From: Cereibacter changlensis JA139
GTDB taxonomy: Bacteria > Pseudomonadota > Alphaproteobacteria > Rhodobacterales > Rhodobacteraceae
Reading direction: 5' to 3'
Length of the DNA stretch: 33,237 bases
Assembly (NCBI RefSeq): GCF_003034985.1
Contig: NZ_PZKG01000037.1
Span: 1-33,237 of the forward strand
This document shows, in pieces, positions 15,616 through 24,261 of this stretch; the stretch's first letter is position 1, and every line of letters begins with the position of its first letter. Below the pieces are notes generated by a model, which made no database searches, was not told where the DNA came from, and saw only the letters and a program-made list of their open reading frames with translations. The position numbers and the translations under genes are program-made.

Positions 15616-16596
15616 TTACTTCGCGTCCGAGATCTGCTGGATCAGCTCGGCGCCGAAGGTCTCGGCATAGTCGGCATAGGCCGGGGCCAGAGCCTCCTTG
15701 ATGACTTCCTTCTGCTCGACGCTCAGCGTGTTCACCGCCATGCCGGCGTCTTCCATCGCCTTGGCGCCGGTGGCCTCGGCGTTGTCGACGAAGGCGCGCA
15801 TCGCCAGACCGCCCTCGACGGCGCCCTTGCGGAAGGCTTCCTTCTCCTCGTCGGTCAGGCCTTCCCAGAAGATCTGCGAGACGAAGAACACGTTCGGCGC
15901 ATAGACATGGCCGGTGAGCGTCAGGTTCTTCTGCACCTCGTTCAGCTTGGACGAGACGATGACCGAGAGCGGGTTTTCCTGCCCGTCGATCGTGCCCTGC
16001 TCCAGCGCCGAGACCACCTCGGGCCAGGCCATCGGGGTCGGCGCCGCGCCGAGCGTCTGGAAGGCGAGGATGTGCACCGGGTTTTCCATCGTGCGCAGCT
16101 TCAGCCCGGCCAGATCGGCGGGCGCGTTGATCGGCGCGCGGTTGTTGGTGATGTGGCGGAAGCCCTGCTCGCCCCAGGCCAGGGCGATCAGGCCCTGATC
16201 CTCGAACTTCGCCAGCATCTCCTGGCCGATCGGGCCGTCGAGCACCGAGCGGGCATGTTCGAAGTCGCGGAACAGGAAGGGGATGTCGAAGACGCCGACC
16301 TCGGGGACGAAGTTCGACAGCACGCCGGAGGAGACGATGGTGGCCTCGACCGTGCCGAGCTGCAGCCCCTCGATCACCTCACGCTCGCCGCCGAGCGCCG
16401 AGGCGGGGAATTCGACGAAGTCGAAGCGGTCGCCGACCAGACCCTCGGTGACCTCGATCCATTTCTTCGACCCGGCGCCGTAATGCGAGTTCTCGGCCAG
16501 CGCATAGCCGATCTTCACCTCGACCGGATCGGCCAGGGCCGTGCCGGCCAGCAGGGCGCCCATCGTCGTCAGGGCAACGAACTTTTTCATTCCCAT
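15616..16596 (-). CDS. dctP: TRAP transporter substrate-binding protein DctP
   Basis: Periplasmic TRAP receptor, 326 residues. The signal peptide ends at about residue 22 (GTALAD). DctP-family features include IGYALAENSHYGAGSKKW, EVIEGLQLGTVEATI, and the ligand-binding block GLKLRTMENPVHILAFQTLGA, whose Arg contacts the carboxylate of organic-acid ligands, followed by PMAWPEVVSALEQGTIDGQENP. This supports an organic-acid substrate, but which one is unknown. GGAGG is seven bases before the first ATG; a second ATG two codons later (MKKFV) is an alternative start. It follows the GlxA-type regulator gene by 30 bases, so both may share a transcript. Confidence 0.95.
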   Translation of the reverse strand: MGMKKFVALTTMGALLAGTALADPVEVKIGYALAENSHYGAGSKKWIEVTEGLVGDRFDFVEFPASALGGEREVIEGLQLGTVEATIVSSGVLSNFVPEVGVFDIPFLFRDFEHARSVLDGPIGQEMLAKFEDQGLIALAWGEQGFRHITNNRAPINAPADLAGLKLRTMENPVHILAFQTLGAAPTPMAWPEVVSALEQGTIDGQENPLSVIVSSKLNEVQKNLTLTGHVYAPNVFFVSQIFWEGLTDEEKEAFRKGAVEGGLAMRAFVDNAEATGAKAMEDAGMAVNTLSVEQKEVIKEALAPAYADYAETFGAELIQQISDAK

Positions 16597-16626
16597 AAGT
16601 TTTCCTCCGCGAATTACGTTGATTGC

Positions 16627-17685
16627 CTACCTACTTTCCATTTGTTGCGTTGACAATGCACAGAGGCGCTCCGGTCTTGCCTCCGGCGAGGGCGGGCCGG
16701 CGATGCCGAACTGCTGGCGATAGGCGGCGGGCGGCAAGCCGGTCAGCCGCTGGAACAGCTTGCGGAAGGCGGCGGGGTCGGCGTAGCCGACATCCCAGGC
16801 GATGCGATCGACCGGGGTCAGGCTCTGCTCCAAGGCCTCGCGCGCCTTGGCGATGCGGACCTGCTGCAGATATTCTACCGGGGTCAGGCCGGTGGCGGCG
16901 CTGAAGCGGCGCAGGAAGGTGCGGCCGGTCATTCCCGCCGCGGCGGCCAGCTCGGCCACGCCCTGCAGCGTCGCGGCCTCGGTGTGGATCTGGTGCTGGC
17001 TGCGCCGGATCGCCTCGTCGGCATGGTCGAAGCGCGGCACGAACTGGGCGAAGGGCCGCTGGCTGTGGCGCGGCGGCTCGATCAGCAGGAAGCGCGCCGT
17101 GGCCAGCATCGTCGCCGGGCCGAGCAGCCGCCCGACCAGCGTCAGCCCCAGATCGGCCCAGGCGAGGATGCCGCCGGCGGTCATCAGGTCGCCCTCGTCC
17201 AGCACCATGTGCTCGGCCGCCAGTTTCACCTTGGGGAAGCGCTGCGCCAGTTGCCCGGCGAAGGCCCAGTGGGTCGTGGCGCGTCGGCCGTCCATCAGGC
17301 CGGTCTCCGCCAGCAGGAAGGCCCCGGCACAGACCGAGCAGAGCGTGGCGCCCCCCGCATGCTGCCCGCGCAGCCACTGCGCCGCGCCGGGCGCCGGGGC
17401 CATGTGTTCGGGCATGATGAGGCTGGGCGGGGCGATCACATGGCCGAGCCGGTGCGCCGGCCCCGGATGGCTGTCCCAGACGCAGGTCGCGCCCTCCTCG
17501 GTCGCCTGCCAGTGCGAGACCCGGATGGCGCGGCTGGTCTCGCCGGTCCATTGCCCGGCGATGCGGAACAGGTCGGTCAGCCCGTGGATCGCCGCCAGCT
17601 GGCAGTCCGGGTAGATCAGCAGGCCGATTTCCGCGACGAGCTCGGTCTTCTGCGACATTGTCCGTTCCGCCCCGATTGTTGCCAT
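16627..17685 (-). CDS. GlxA-type transcriptional regulator (DJ-1/PfpI domain plus AraC HTH)
   Basis: Regulator of 352 residues. An N-terminal class-I-glutamine-amidotransferase-like domain (about 15-200) has a Cys in the nucleophile elbow, LCSVCAGAFLLAETG, and THW nearby, as in GlxA proteins. The C-terminal double AraC helix-turn-helix spans about 240-335: GVAELAAAAGMTGRTFLRRF, then VDRIAWDVGYADPAAFRKLF. Relatives activate catabolic genes for betaine, carnitine, arginine or similar nitrogen compounds. It lies immediately upstream of dctPQM on the same strand, so it probably regulates TRAP uptake. The start could instead be ATG 17658 (MSQKTELVAE), which would be nine residues shorter. It is divergent from the hydrolase gene. 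Confidence 0.9.
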   Translation of the reverse strand: MATIGAERTMSQKTELVAEIGLLIYPDCQLAAIHGLTDLFRIAGQWTGETSRAIRVSHWQATEEGATCVWDSHPGPAHRLGHVIAPPSLIMPEHMAPAPGAAQWLRGQHAGGATLCSVCAGAFLLAETGLMDGRRATTHWAFAGQLAQRFPKVKLAAEHMVLDEGDLMTAGGILAWADLGLTLVGRLLGPATMLATARFLLIEPPRHSQRPFAQFVPRFDHADEAIRRSQHQIHTEAATLQGVAELAAAAGMTGRTFLRRFSAATGLTPVEYLQQVRIAKAREALEQSLTPVDRIAWDVGYADPAAFRKLFQRLTGLPPAAYRQQFGIAGPPSPEARPERLCALSTQQMESR

Positions 17686-17750
17686 TTCCGCCGAGCCTCT
17701 TTCTGCGCGTCACGGCGTAGCTTGTCCATACGGAACAGAAAGGCAGCGCA

Positions 17751-18689
17751 ATGACCCTCGACATGACCAGACGCACGGCGATCGCCACCGGGGCCGCAAC
17801 CGCCGCCCTGCTCCTCATGCCCCGCCCCCTCACCGCTCAAACCCAAGGAGACCTCATCATGGCCACGTTCACCACCACCGACGGCACGACGCTCTTCTAC
17901 AAGGACTGGGGCCCGCGCGATGCGCAGCCCGTCGTCTTCCACCACGGCTGGCCGCTGTCGGCCGACGACTGGGACACCCAGATGCTCTACTTCCTCGAGC
18001 AGGGTTACCGGGTCATCGCCCATGACCGCCGCGGCCATGGCCGCTCGGACCAGACCGACAGCGACAACGACATGGACACCTATGCGCAGGACATGGTCGA
18101 GCTGGCCCGGGCGCTGGATCTGAAGGATGCGATCCACATCGGCCATTCGACCGGCGGCGGCGAGGTGGCGCGATACGCCGCCCGGGCCGAGCCGGGCCGC
18201 ATCGCCAAGGCGGTGCTGATCGGGGCGGTGCCGCCGATCATGCTGAAGACCGAAGCCAACCCCGAGGGCATCCCGCTGGAGGTCTTCGACGGCTTCCGCG
18301 CCTCGCTGATCGCCAACCGGGCGCAGTTCTTCCTCGATATCGCCTCCGGCCCGTTCTACGGCTTCAACCGCGAGGGCGCCAAGGTGAGCGAGGGGCTGGT
18401 GCAGAACTGGTGGCGGCAGGGCATGTCCGGCGGCGCCAAGGCGCATTACGACTGCATCAACGCCTTCTCGGAAACCGATTTCACCGAGGATCTGAAGGCG
18501 CTGACCATCCCGGTCCTGGTGCTGCACGGCGAGGATGACCAGCTGGTGCCGATTGCCAACTCGGCCCATCTGGCGATCAAGCTGCTGCGGAACGGCACGC
18601 TGAAGACCTACCCCGGCCTGTCGCACGGGCTCTTCGCCACCCATCCCGAGGTGATCAACCCGGACCTGCTGGCCTTCGCCCGGGCCTGA
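17751..18689 (+). CDS. Alpha/beta hydrolase, non-heme chloroperoxidase/arylesterase type, with N-terminal export-like extension
   Basis: Serine hydrolase of 312 residues. From residue 37 ([18 protein letters not shown]) it follows the cofactor-free haloperoxidase/esterase family over its full usual length. [11 protein letters not shown] provides the oxyanion region, GHSTGGGE at about 130 the nucleophile Ser, HGEDDQLVP the Asp, and GLSHGLF the His. The 36 extra N-terminal residues contain [17 protein letters not shown], a twin-arginine-like signal. AAAGG precedes ATG 17751, but a stronger AAGGAG (17845-17850) lies eight bases before the internal ATG 17859. A cytoplasmic form starting there is therefore quite possible. 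The natural substrate (lactone, ester or peracid chemistry) is unknown. A terminator follows. Confidence 0.88.
   Translation: MTLDMTRRTAIATGAATAALLLMPRPLTAQTQGDLIMATFTTTDGTTLFYKDWGPRDAQPVVFHHGWPLSADDWDTQMLYFLEQGYRVIAHDRRGHGRSDQTDSDNDMDTYAQDMVELARALDLKDAIHIGHSTGGGEVARYAARAEPGRIAKAVLIGAVPPIMLKTEANPEGIPLEVFDGFRASLIANRAQFFLDIASGPFYGFNREGAKVSEGLVQNWWRQGMSGGAKAHYDCINAFSETDFTEDLKALTIPVLVLHGEDDQLVPIANSAHLAIKLLRNGTLKTYPGLSHGLFATHPEVINPDLLAFARA
17845..17861 (+). promoter_or_regulatory. Internal ribosome binding site and start in the hydrolase gene
   Basis: AAGGAG at 17845-17850 lies eight bases before in-frame ATG 17859, exactly where the conserved enzyme domain begins. It is a better Shine-Dalgarno match than the one before the upstream start. 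Confidence 0.6.
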
Positions 18690-18691
18690 AG

Positions 18692-18722
18692 GGAGGGGGC
18701 GGGCGCGGCCCGCCCCTTCTCA
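18692..18722 (+). terminator. Terminator after the alpha/beta hydrolase
   Basis: A nine-pair GC stem (18696-18704 with 18708-18716), a 3-base loop and weaker flanking pairs, followed by TTCT, starts two bases after the stop codon. The U-tract is short. Confidence 0.68.
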
Positions 18723-18878
18723 CCCGCCAAGGATCAGGGCCGGACCACGGCCCCGATCATCCCCTCGCGGTGCTCCACCGGGAACCTCCCGCCGGCTGCG
18801 ATGTTGCCCGCATGGCTCGACCTCCAGGCCGGAATCCTCCCGCCCCGGGAGAGACGCAGGAGCCGGAGGGATCGCCGC

Positions 18879-20219
18879 ATGACCCGGGAACATCTGAGGA
18901 CCTTCTGGGAAAACATGCGGACCAGCTTCTGGTTCGTGCCCTCGCTGATGATCGGCCTCGCCGCCCTCCTCGCGTGGGGCGCACGGCTGGTCGACCGGCG
19001 GGTGGCGGAGGGCGGCGAGCTGCCGCTGGTCTACCGCGCCGCGCCCGACACCGCCCGCGATCTCGTGGCGACGCTGCTCACCTCGATGATGACCATGACC
19101 AGCCTGATCTTCTCGATCACCATGGTGGTGCTGAGCCTCGCCTCCAGCCAGTTCGGCCCACGGCTGATCCGCATCTTCATGGCCAGCAAGCGGACCCAGT
19201 TCGTGCTGGGCTGCTTCGTCATGACGATCGTCTACTGCCTGCTCTTGTCGGCGATGCTCGGCGCGGTCACGGGAAGTGACGCGCTGCCGCTGCCGAGCGT
19301 CACGCTGGCGGTGGCGCTGGTCGCGCTCAGCGTCTGCCTGCTGGGCCTGTTCCAGCATGTGCTGGCCCGGTCGATCATGTCGGAGACGGTGGTGCGGCGG
19401 GTCGGCGGCGAGCTCGACGCGCTGATCCGCGGTTTCGAGCCGCTGATGGGCCCGCCGGAAGAGACGCCGGAGCGGCTCTTGCCGGAGCGCTTCGCCGAGG
19501 AGGCGTTCCGCTTCGGGCCGGGCAAGGGCGGCTATATCCGCGCCATCGCCTTCGGCCGGCTGGTCGAGGTGGCCCGGGAGGCCGATTGCCTCGTCGGCCT
19601 CGATTTCCGCGCCGGCGATTTCGTGGTGGAGGACGGCAAGGGCATCGGGCTGATGCCGCCGCACCGCTCCGACAGGCTGTGCGCCGAGGTGCGGGAGACC
19701 ATCGTCATCGGCGCCCACCGCACCCCGGTGCAGGATGTGGAATTCTCGATCCGGCATCTGGTGGAGGTGGCGCTGCGGGCGATGTCGCCCTCGCTGAACG
19801 ACCCCTATACCGCCATCGCGGTGATCGACCAGCTGTCGGCCACGCTGTCGCTGCTGTTGAACCGCGAGCTGCCGCCGGGCGTGTTCCGCGACGCCGAGGG
19901 GGTGGTGCGGGTGATCTGCCCGCGTCCGACCCATGCCAGCGTCATCGGTGCCGCCTTCGACCAGATCCGGCAGAACGGCGCGGAAAAGCCGGTGATCGTG
20001 ATCCACCTGCTCGAGGCGATCGAGCGCATCGCGCCGCATGCCCGGCTGCCGGCGCAGCTCGACCGGCTGGGCGAGCAGGTGGCGCTGATCCTCGGCGAGG
20101 CGCCGCGCGACAGGCTGCAGGAGGCCGATCTCGGCGTCATCCTGCGCCGGGCGGAGGCGGCGCATTCCGCCCTGCGCGACCGCCGGCTGGCGCTGAGCGA
20201 GGGTCGCGCAGCGGGTTGA
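18879..20219 (+). CDS. DUF2254 predicted membrane protein
   Basis: Integral membrane protein of 446 residues of the DUF2254 family (COG4325 type); function not established. There are two N-terminal TM segments (about 17-35 and 65-90), then LGCFVMTIVYCLLLSAML and TLAVALVALSVCLLGLF, so four helices in the first 165 residues. A large cytoplasmic or periplasmic domain follows, with the family block HRTPVQDVEFSIRHLVEVALRAMSPSLNDPYTA at about 285-318. The start is ATG 18879, with GGAGGG eight bases upstream; an in-frame ATG 78 bases further upstream lacks such a site. It is expressed alone: a terminator lies upstream, and 206 bases separate it from the GGDEF-EAL gene. Confidence 0.88.
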   Translation: MTREHLRTFWENMRTSFWFVPSLMIGLAALLAWGARLVDRRVAEGGELPLVYRAAPDTARDLVATLLTSMMTMTSLIFSITMVVLSLASSQFGPRLIRIFMASKRTQFVLGCFVMTIVYCLLLSAMLGAVTGSDALPLPSVTLAVALVALSVCLLGLFQHVLARSIMSETVVRRVGGELDALIRGFEPLMGPPEETPERLLPERFAEEAFRFGPGKGGYIRAIAFGRLVEVAREADCLVGLDFRAGDFVVEDGKGIGLMPPHRSDRLCAEVRETIVIGAHRTPVQDVEFSIRHLVEVALRAMSPSLNDPYTAIAVIDQLSATLSLLLNRELPPGVFRDAEGVVRVICPRPTHASVIGAAFDQIRQNGAEKPVIVIHLLEAIERIAPHARLPAQLDRLGEQVALILGEAPRDRLQEADLGVILRRAEAAHSALRDRRLALSEGRAAG

Positions 20220-20425
20220 AGGCTGACACAGGCCTGCATCGACCCCGGTGAGCCGCCTCCGCGGCTTGGCAACATCGGCGACCAATATGCGTAAAACTTG
20301 TGCGGCAAACTTGCCATTCCGGCGGTCACGCACTACCCCCGCGTGTAGAGAATCAAGTCCCGGGACTTCCCCCGCGCGCCTCCGGCAGACCCTCCCGGAC
20401 CGAGGCCGACGATTCCAGGGAAACC

Positions 20426-22621
20426 ATGACACGCCGGTTCAAGACCCACGCCTTTCCCGCCAGACTCATTGCCCTCATCGCGGCGGCGGCGGCGCTTGCG
20501 CTGCTGAGCGTGGTTCTCGTTGCGCGGCAAGCGGTGCGCGAGGTGGACGCCGACGCCTTCGAGCACCAGCGCGCTTTCGTCGAACGCGCCGTGCAGGCGG
20601 AGGCCGAGCGGATCCCGGTTGAACAACGTGCCTCAACCTATTGGGATGACGCGGTTCTCCAAACGCGGGCCAATGATCAGGACTGGATGGACGACAATCT
20701 CGGCCTCTGGATGCAGGACTTCTACGGCCATGACCGGAGCTATGTCCTCGGTCCGGATGACAGGCCGGTCTATGGCGCGGTGGACGGCAGGCGGCTCGAC
20801 CCCGCGGTGCCGATCCAACTCGACGGGCGGCTGGCGGAACTCGCCTCGAGGTTGCGCGGCCTGATCGCAGAGACGCAAGCCGGGGCGGAGGATCCGGCGG
20901 AGGCGGTGGCAGAGCTGTCCTTCGGCTCGACGATCCTGCTGGAGGGCCAGCCGGTGCTTGTCTCGATCACGCCGATCATGCCGGACAGCGACGGGGCGAC
21001 GCAGGCGGCGGGCCAGGAATACCTGCATGTCGCGGTGCAGGATCTGGACGACGCGCTCGCCCGCCGGATCGGCGAGGCGGACAACCTGCGCGACGCGGCC
21101 TTCGTGCGTGAGGCGCCGGAGGGGCAGGCCCAGGTCGCGCTGCACGACGCCGGGGGCGCACCGCTGGTCTGGTTCACCTGGACCCCCGACCAGCCGGGGC
21201 TGCGGCTGGTGCAGACCATGAAGCCGGTGGTGACGCTGTTCGGCCTGTTCAGCCTCGGGCTCTTCGTCGCCCTCGTGGTCCGGCTCTGGTTCTCGGCGCG
21301 CTACCTGCAGCGGAGCGAGGCCGAGGCGCGCTATCTCGCCAGCCATGACGCGCTGGCGGGCCTGCCGAACCGGATGCATTTCGAGGAGCGGCTGGCCGAG
21401 GCCCTGCCGGCGGCGCGGGCCGGCGGCGCGCGGATGGCGCTGATCAGCGTCGATCTCGACCATTTCAAGAAGGTGAACGACACTCTGGGCCATGCCGCCG
21501 GCGACGAGCTGATCCGGCAGGTCTCGTCGCGGATGCTGGCGCAGGTCCGGCGCAGTGACACCGTGGCCCGGCTCGGCGGCGACGAATTCGGCATCATCCT
21601 CATCGGCATGGCCGAAGGCGAGGCGCTGGCCACGTTCTGCGCCGGGCTCGTGCACCTGCTGTCGCTGCCCTACCAGCTGCAGGCGGGGCTGGTGCAGGTT
21701 TCGGCCAGCATCGGCGTGGCGACCGCCGAGGAGGTCGGCGGCGGTGTCGAGGCGCTGCAGCGCGCGGCGGATGCGGCGCTCTACCGGGCGAAGCTGGATG
21801 GCCGGTCGCGCTTCTGCATCTTCACCGAAGCGATGGACGACGGGCTGCGCCGCCGGCACGAGATCGAGCGCGACCTGCGGCTGGCGCTGGCCGCCGGCGA
21901 CCAGTTCGACGTGCATTACCAGCCGATCCTCGACCGCGACGGCTCGCTCTTCGCCGCCGAGGCGCTGCTGCGCTGGCCCGGCGCGCCGGGCGGCCCGGTC
22001 CCGCCCGAGCTGTTCATCGCCGTGGCCGAGGAGAGCGGCATGATCGAAGAGCTCGGGCTCTGGGTGCTGCGCGAGGCCTGCGCCTTCGCGCAGCAGATGG
22101 CGCTGCCGAAGATCTCGGTGAACGTCTCGGCGGTGCAGCTGCGCTCCGTGCGGTTCACCGCCGACGTGCTGGCGGTGCTGGAAGACACCGGCCTGCCGCC
22201 CGAGCGGCTGGAGCTGGAGCTTACCGAGCGTTGCGCGCTCGATTCCGGCGCCGCGACGCATCGCAACCTGAAGGATCTGCGGGCGGCAGGGGTGATGATC
22301 GCGCTGGACGATTTCGCCACCGGCCATTCGCTGCTGCAATACGTGCGGGATTTCGACATCGACGTGATCAAGATCGACCAGTCCTTCGTCAGCCGGCTCG
22401 GCTCGGTGGACGGGACCGACCAGGTGGTGCGGGCGCTGGTCGATCTCGGCCACGCCATGGGGCTGGAGATCATCGCCGAAGGGGTGGAGACCGAGGCGCA
22501 GCGCGAGGCGCTGATCGGCATCGGCTGCCATATCTTCCAGGGCTATCTGCTGGGCCGGCCGTTGAGCCGCGAGGCCTTCCGCGGCGCCGGCTTCCCGCAG
22601 GCCGGGGAGCGGCCCGCCTGA
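20426..22621 (+). CDS. CHASE4-GGDEF-EAL cyclic-di-GMP signalling protein
   Basis: Membrane-bound c-di-GMP enzyme of 731 residues. TM1 at about 13-34; a periplasmic CHASE4-like sensor at about 40-262 (STYWDDAVLQT, WMDDNLGLWMQDFYGHDRSYVL); TM2 at about 267-289. The GGDEF domain has an intact GGDEF motif at 384-388 and an allosteric inhibition site RRSD at 375-378, at the correct five-residue distance. The EAL domain has EAL at 512-514, NVSAVQL, ELTE, LDDFATGHS, IKIDQSF and EGVETE, so metal ligands and the catalytic Lys/Glu are present. Both cyclase and phosphodiesterase activities look possible. AGGGA lies five bases before ATG 20426. Its stop directly abuts the stop of the convergent HPP-CBS gene. 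Confidence 0.95.
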   Translation: MTRRFKTHAFPARLIALIAAAAALALLSVVLVARQAVREVDADAFEHQRAFVERAVQAEAERIPVEQRASTYWDDAVLQTRANDQDWMDDNLGLWMQDFYGHDRSYVLGPDDRPVYGAVDGRRLDPAVPIQLDGRLAELASRLRGLIAETQAGAEDPAEAVAELSFGSTILLEGQPVLVSITPIMPDSDGATQAAGQEYLHVAVQDLDDALARRIGEADNLRDAAFVREAPEGQAQVALHDAGGAPLVWFTWTPDQPGLRLVQTMKPVVTLFGLFSLGLFVALVVRLWFSARYLQRSEAEARYLASHDALAGLPNRMHFEERLAEALPAARAGGARMALISVDLDHFKKVNDTLGHAAGDELIRQVSSRMLAQVRRSDTVARLGGDEFGIILIGMAEGEALATFCAGLVHLLSLPYQLQAGLVQVSASIGVATAEEVGGGVEALQRAADAALYRAKLDGRSRFCIFTEAMDDGLRRRHEIERDLRLALAAGDQFDVHYQPILDRDGSLFAAEALLRWPGAPGGPVPPELFIAVAEESGMIEELGLWVLREACAFAQQMALPKISVNVSAVQLRSVRFTADVLAVLEDTGLPPERLELELTERCALDSGAATHRNLKDLRAAGVMIALDDFATGHSLLQYVRDFDIDVIKIDQSFVSRLGSVDGTDQVVRALVDLGHAMGLEIIAEGVETEAQREALIGIGCHIFQGYLLGRPLSREAFRGAGFPQAGERPA

Positions 22622-23806
22622 TCAGCCGGCCTCGGACTGCTCCGGTCCCAGGCTGCGCCGGGCAAGCGCGGCGATCAGGTCGGTGCGGGTCACGATGCCG
22701 ACGATCCGGCCCTCGTCGAGGACGGGGACGGCGGCGCAATCCCCTTCGGAGAGCATCGGAAGCAGGGCCCCGGCCGGGGTGCTCTGCTCGGCGCGGGGCG
22801 TCGCGGTATCCATAATGTCGCCGGCCCGCACCGGCGCGGTGGGCCGGGGGCCGAGCAGAAGGGCCATGGCGCGGGAGAAGCCGCGGTTCTGCCGCAAGGC
22901 CTCGTCGCGGCCGCGGCGGATCAGGTGGATCTGGAAGATCACGCCGAGGAAGGCGCCTTCGGCCCCGACCACGGGCAGCGAGGTGAAGCCGTGCTGGCGG
23001 AACAGCTCCGCCACCGACAGCAGCGGCGTCTCGGGCCCCACCGTCACCAGATCGCGCGACATGATGTCCCCGGCCGTCAGCGGCCCGGCGCGGTGGCCGG
23101 CGGCGCGGATCTGGGCCGCGCCGATGAGCCGGGCGAGATCCTCCACCCCGAGGTTCAGCGACTGGCGGTAGCGCTGCAGGATCTCGGTCAGCTCCGCCTC
23201 GCTCAGCCCCAGCCTTTCGGCGGGCGCCTTGTCGGCGGTGCCCGCCGGGCTCGGCGCCTCGAACTGGCGCAGCGGGTAATGCCGCCCCGTGGCGCGGGCG
23301 TAGAGCACCGCCGTCAGCACCAGCACCGCCGTGCCGAGGGCGACTGGGGCGAGGACGAAGCCGAAGCCCAACTCCCGGATCTGATCCGGGCTGAGGGCGG
23401 CGGTCATGGCGATGGCTCCACCCGGCGGATGCATCGCCCGCGCCAACCCCATGGCGATGATCGCCAGCCCCACCGCCAGCACGACGCGGAGCACCGGATC
23501 GGGGACCGACAGGCAGACCGCAACCCCGACGCTGGCGGCTGCGGCATTGCCCACCACCGCCGACCAGGGCTGCGCCAGCGGGCTGTTGGGGATGGCGAAG
23601 ACCAGCACCGCCGTCGCGCCGAAGGGGGCGATGAGATAGAGCCCCAGCACCGGGTCGACCGTCGGCCCCAGCACGAAGGCCCCGAGCAGCGCCAGCCCCA
23701 GCATCGCGCCGAGACCCGCCCGCGCCGCCTCGCGCAGCGGCACCGCGGCGATGGCGGGACCGAGGCCGAGGAGGATCCGGCGCTGGAGGGAAGGTCGCGG
23801 GCTCAT
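22622..23806 (-). CDS. HPP family membrane protein with C-terminal CBS pair
   Basis: 394 residues. An N-terminal HPP domain (about 25-175) with roughly five TM helices contains the name-giving motif RAMHPPGGAIA at 123-133. A linker of about 55 residues follows, with LGLSEAELTEILQRY. Two CBS domains, at about 245-300 (GDIMSRDLVTVGPETPLLSVAELF, SLPVVG) and 325-385 (GDIMDTATPRAEQSTPAGALL, AVPVLDEGRIVGIVTRTDLIAAL), resemble adenylate-binding Bateman modules. HPP proteins have been linked to nitrite transport in cyanobacteria and plastids; CBS pairs usually sense ATP/AMP. The function here is unknown. It lies downstream, on the same strand, of the 75-residue orphan and the degenerate kinase gene. 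Confidence 0.9.
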   Translation of the reverse strand: MSPRPSLQRRILLGLGPAIAAVPLREAARAGLGAMLGLALLGAFVLGPTVDPVLGLYLIAPFGATAVLVFAIPNSPLAQPWSAVVGNAAAASVGVAVCLSVPDPVLRVVLAVGLAIIAMGLARAMHPPGGAIAMTAALSPDQIRELGFGFVLAPVALGTAVLVLTAVLYARATGRHYPLRQFEAPSPAGTADKAPAERLGLSEAELTEILQRYRQSLNLGVEDLARLIGAAQIRAAGHRAGPLTAGDIMSRDLVTVGPETPLLSVAELFRQHGFTSLPVVGAEGAFLGVIFQIHLIRRGRDEALRQNRGFSRAMALLLGPRPTAPVRAGDIMDTATPRAEQSTPAGALLPMLSEGDCAAVPVLDEGRIVGIVTRTDLIAALARRSLGPEQSEAG

Positions 23807-23995
23807 GGTGGGACCGTCCTACGACCGTTGCCGCGCCATATCCACCCCCTGCGGGGCGGAAGGGGGCGGCGTGAGGTGGGAACGCAGTTTGCGTCCACCG
23901 CTGGCGACACTGGCGTCCGAGACCGCTGCTCCCTGCCCGAAATCACCGCCTTGCGGTTGCTGGCGCCGCGGTCGGGGACCAGCGTCAGGCCGCCG

Positions 23996-24223
23996 CTATC
24001 GCGCAGCCGCCTTCGCCTCGCTCTTCTCCACCAGATCCGCCGCGGCCTGGCGCTGGAGCAGGACGTCGAGCTGGACCAGCGCCTCCAGCGCCGCCGGGGC
24101 GAAGTAGCGCAGCTTCCCCTGCAGCTCCGGATGCTTCAGGGCGGCCAGATCCGCGGGATCGGTCTCGGCGACGAGGATGCAGGCCTCGACGAAGCGGGCG
24201 GCCGGGGCGTCTTTATCGGACAT
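23996..24223 (-). CDS. Small hypothetical protein, 75 residues
   Basis: An unrecognised small, probably helical, soluble protein with no signal peptide or TM segment. It starts MSDKDAPAARFVEACILVAE and contains LKHPELQGKLRYFAPAALEALVQLDVLLQRQ, a likely amphipathic helix. The C-terminus is charged and Ala-rich. A good ribosome site (AAGGGA, six bases before ATG) and normal codon usage argue that it is real. It lies 38 bases downstream of the degenerate kinase-receiver gene, so it is probably co-transcribed and might be a partner of it. No family assignment is offered. Confidence 0.72.
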   Translation of the reverse strand: MSDKDAPAARFVEACILVAETDPADLAALKHPELQGKLRYFAPAALEALVQLDVLLQRQAAADLVEKSEAKAAAR

Positions 24224-24261
24224 GGACTGTCCCTTTCGGATCGGGGCGCGGGCCCGGGCGT

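Noticed and set aside
18720-20432. 570-codon minus-strand frame opposite the DUF2254 gene
   Set aside because: A low-complexity Arg/Gln/His/Asp product typical of antisense frames in high-GC DNA; the plus-strand DUF2254 family match explains the region.
23807-23995. Possible extra small gene between the 75-residue orphan and the HPP-CBS gene
   Set aside because: No frame with a ribosome site or plausible protein; only scattered short repeats were seen.
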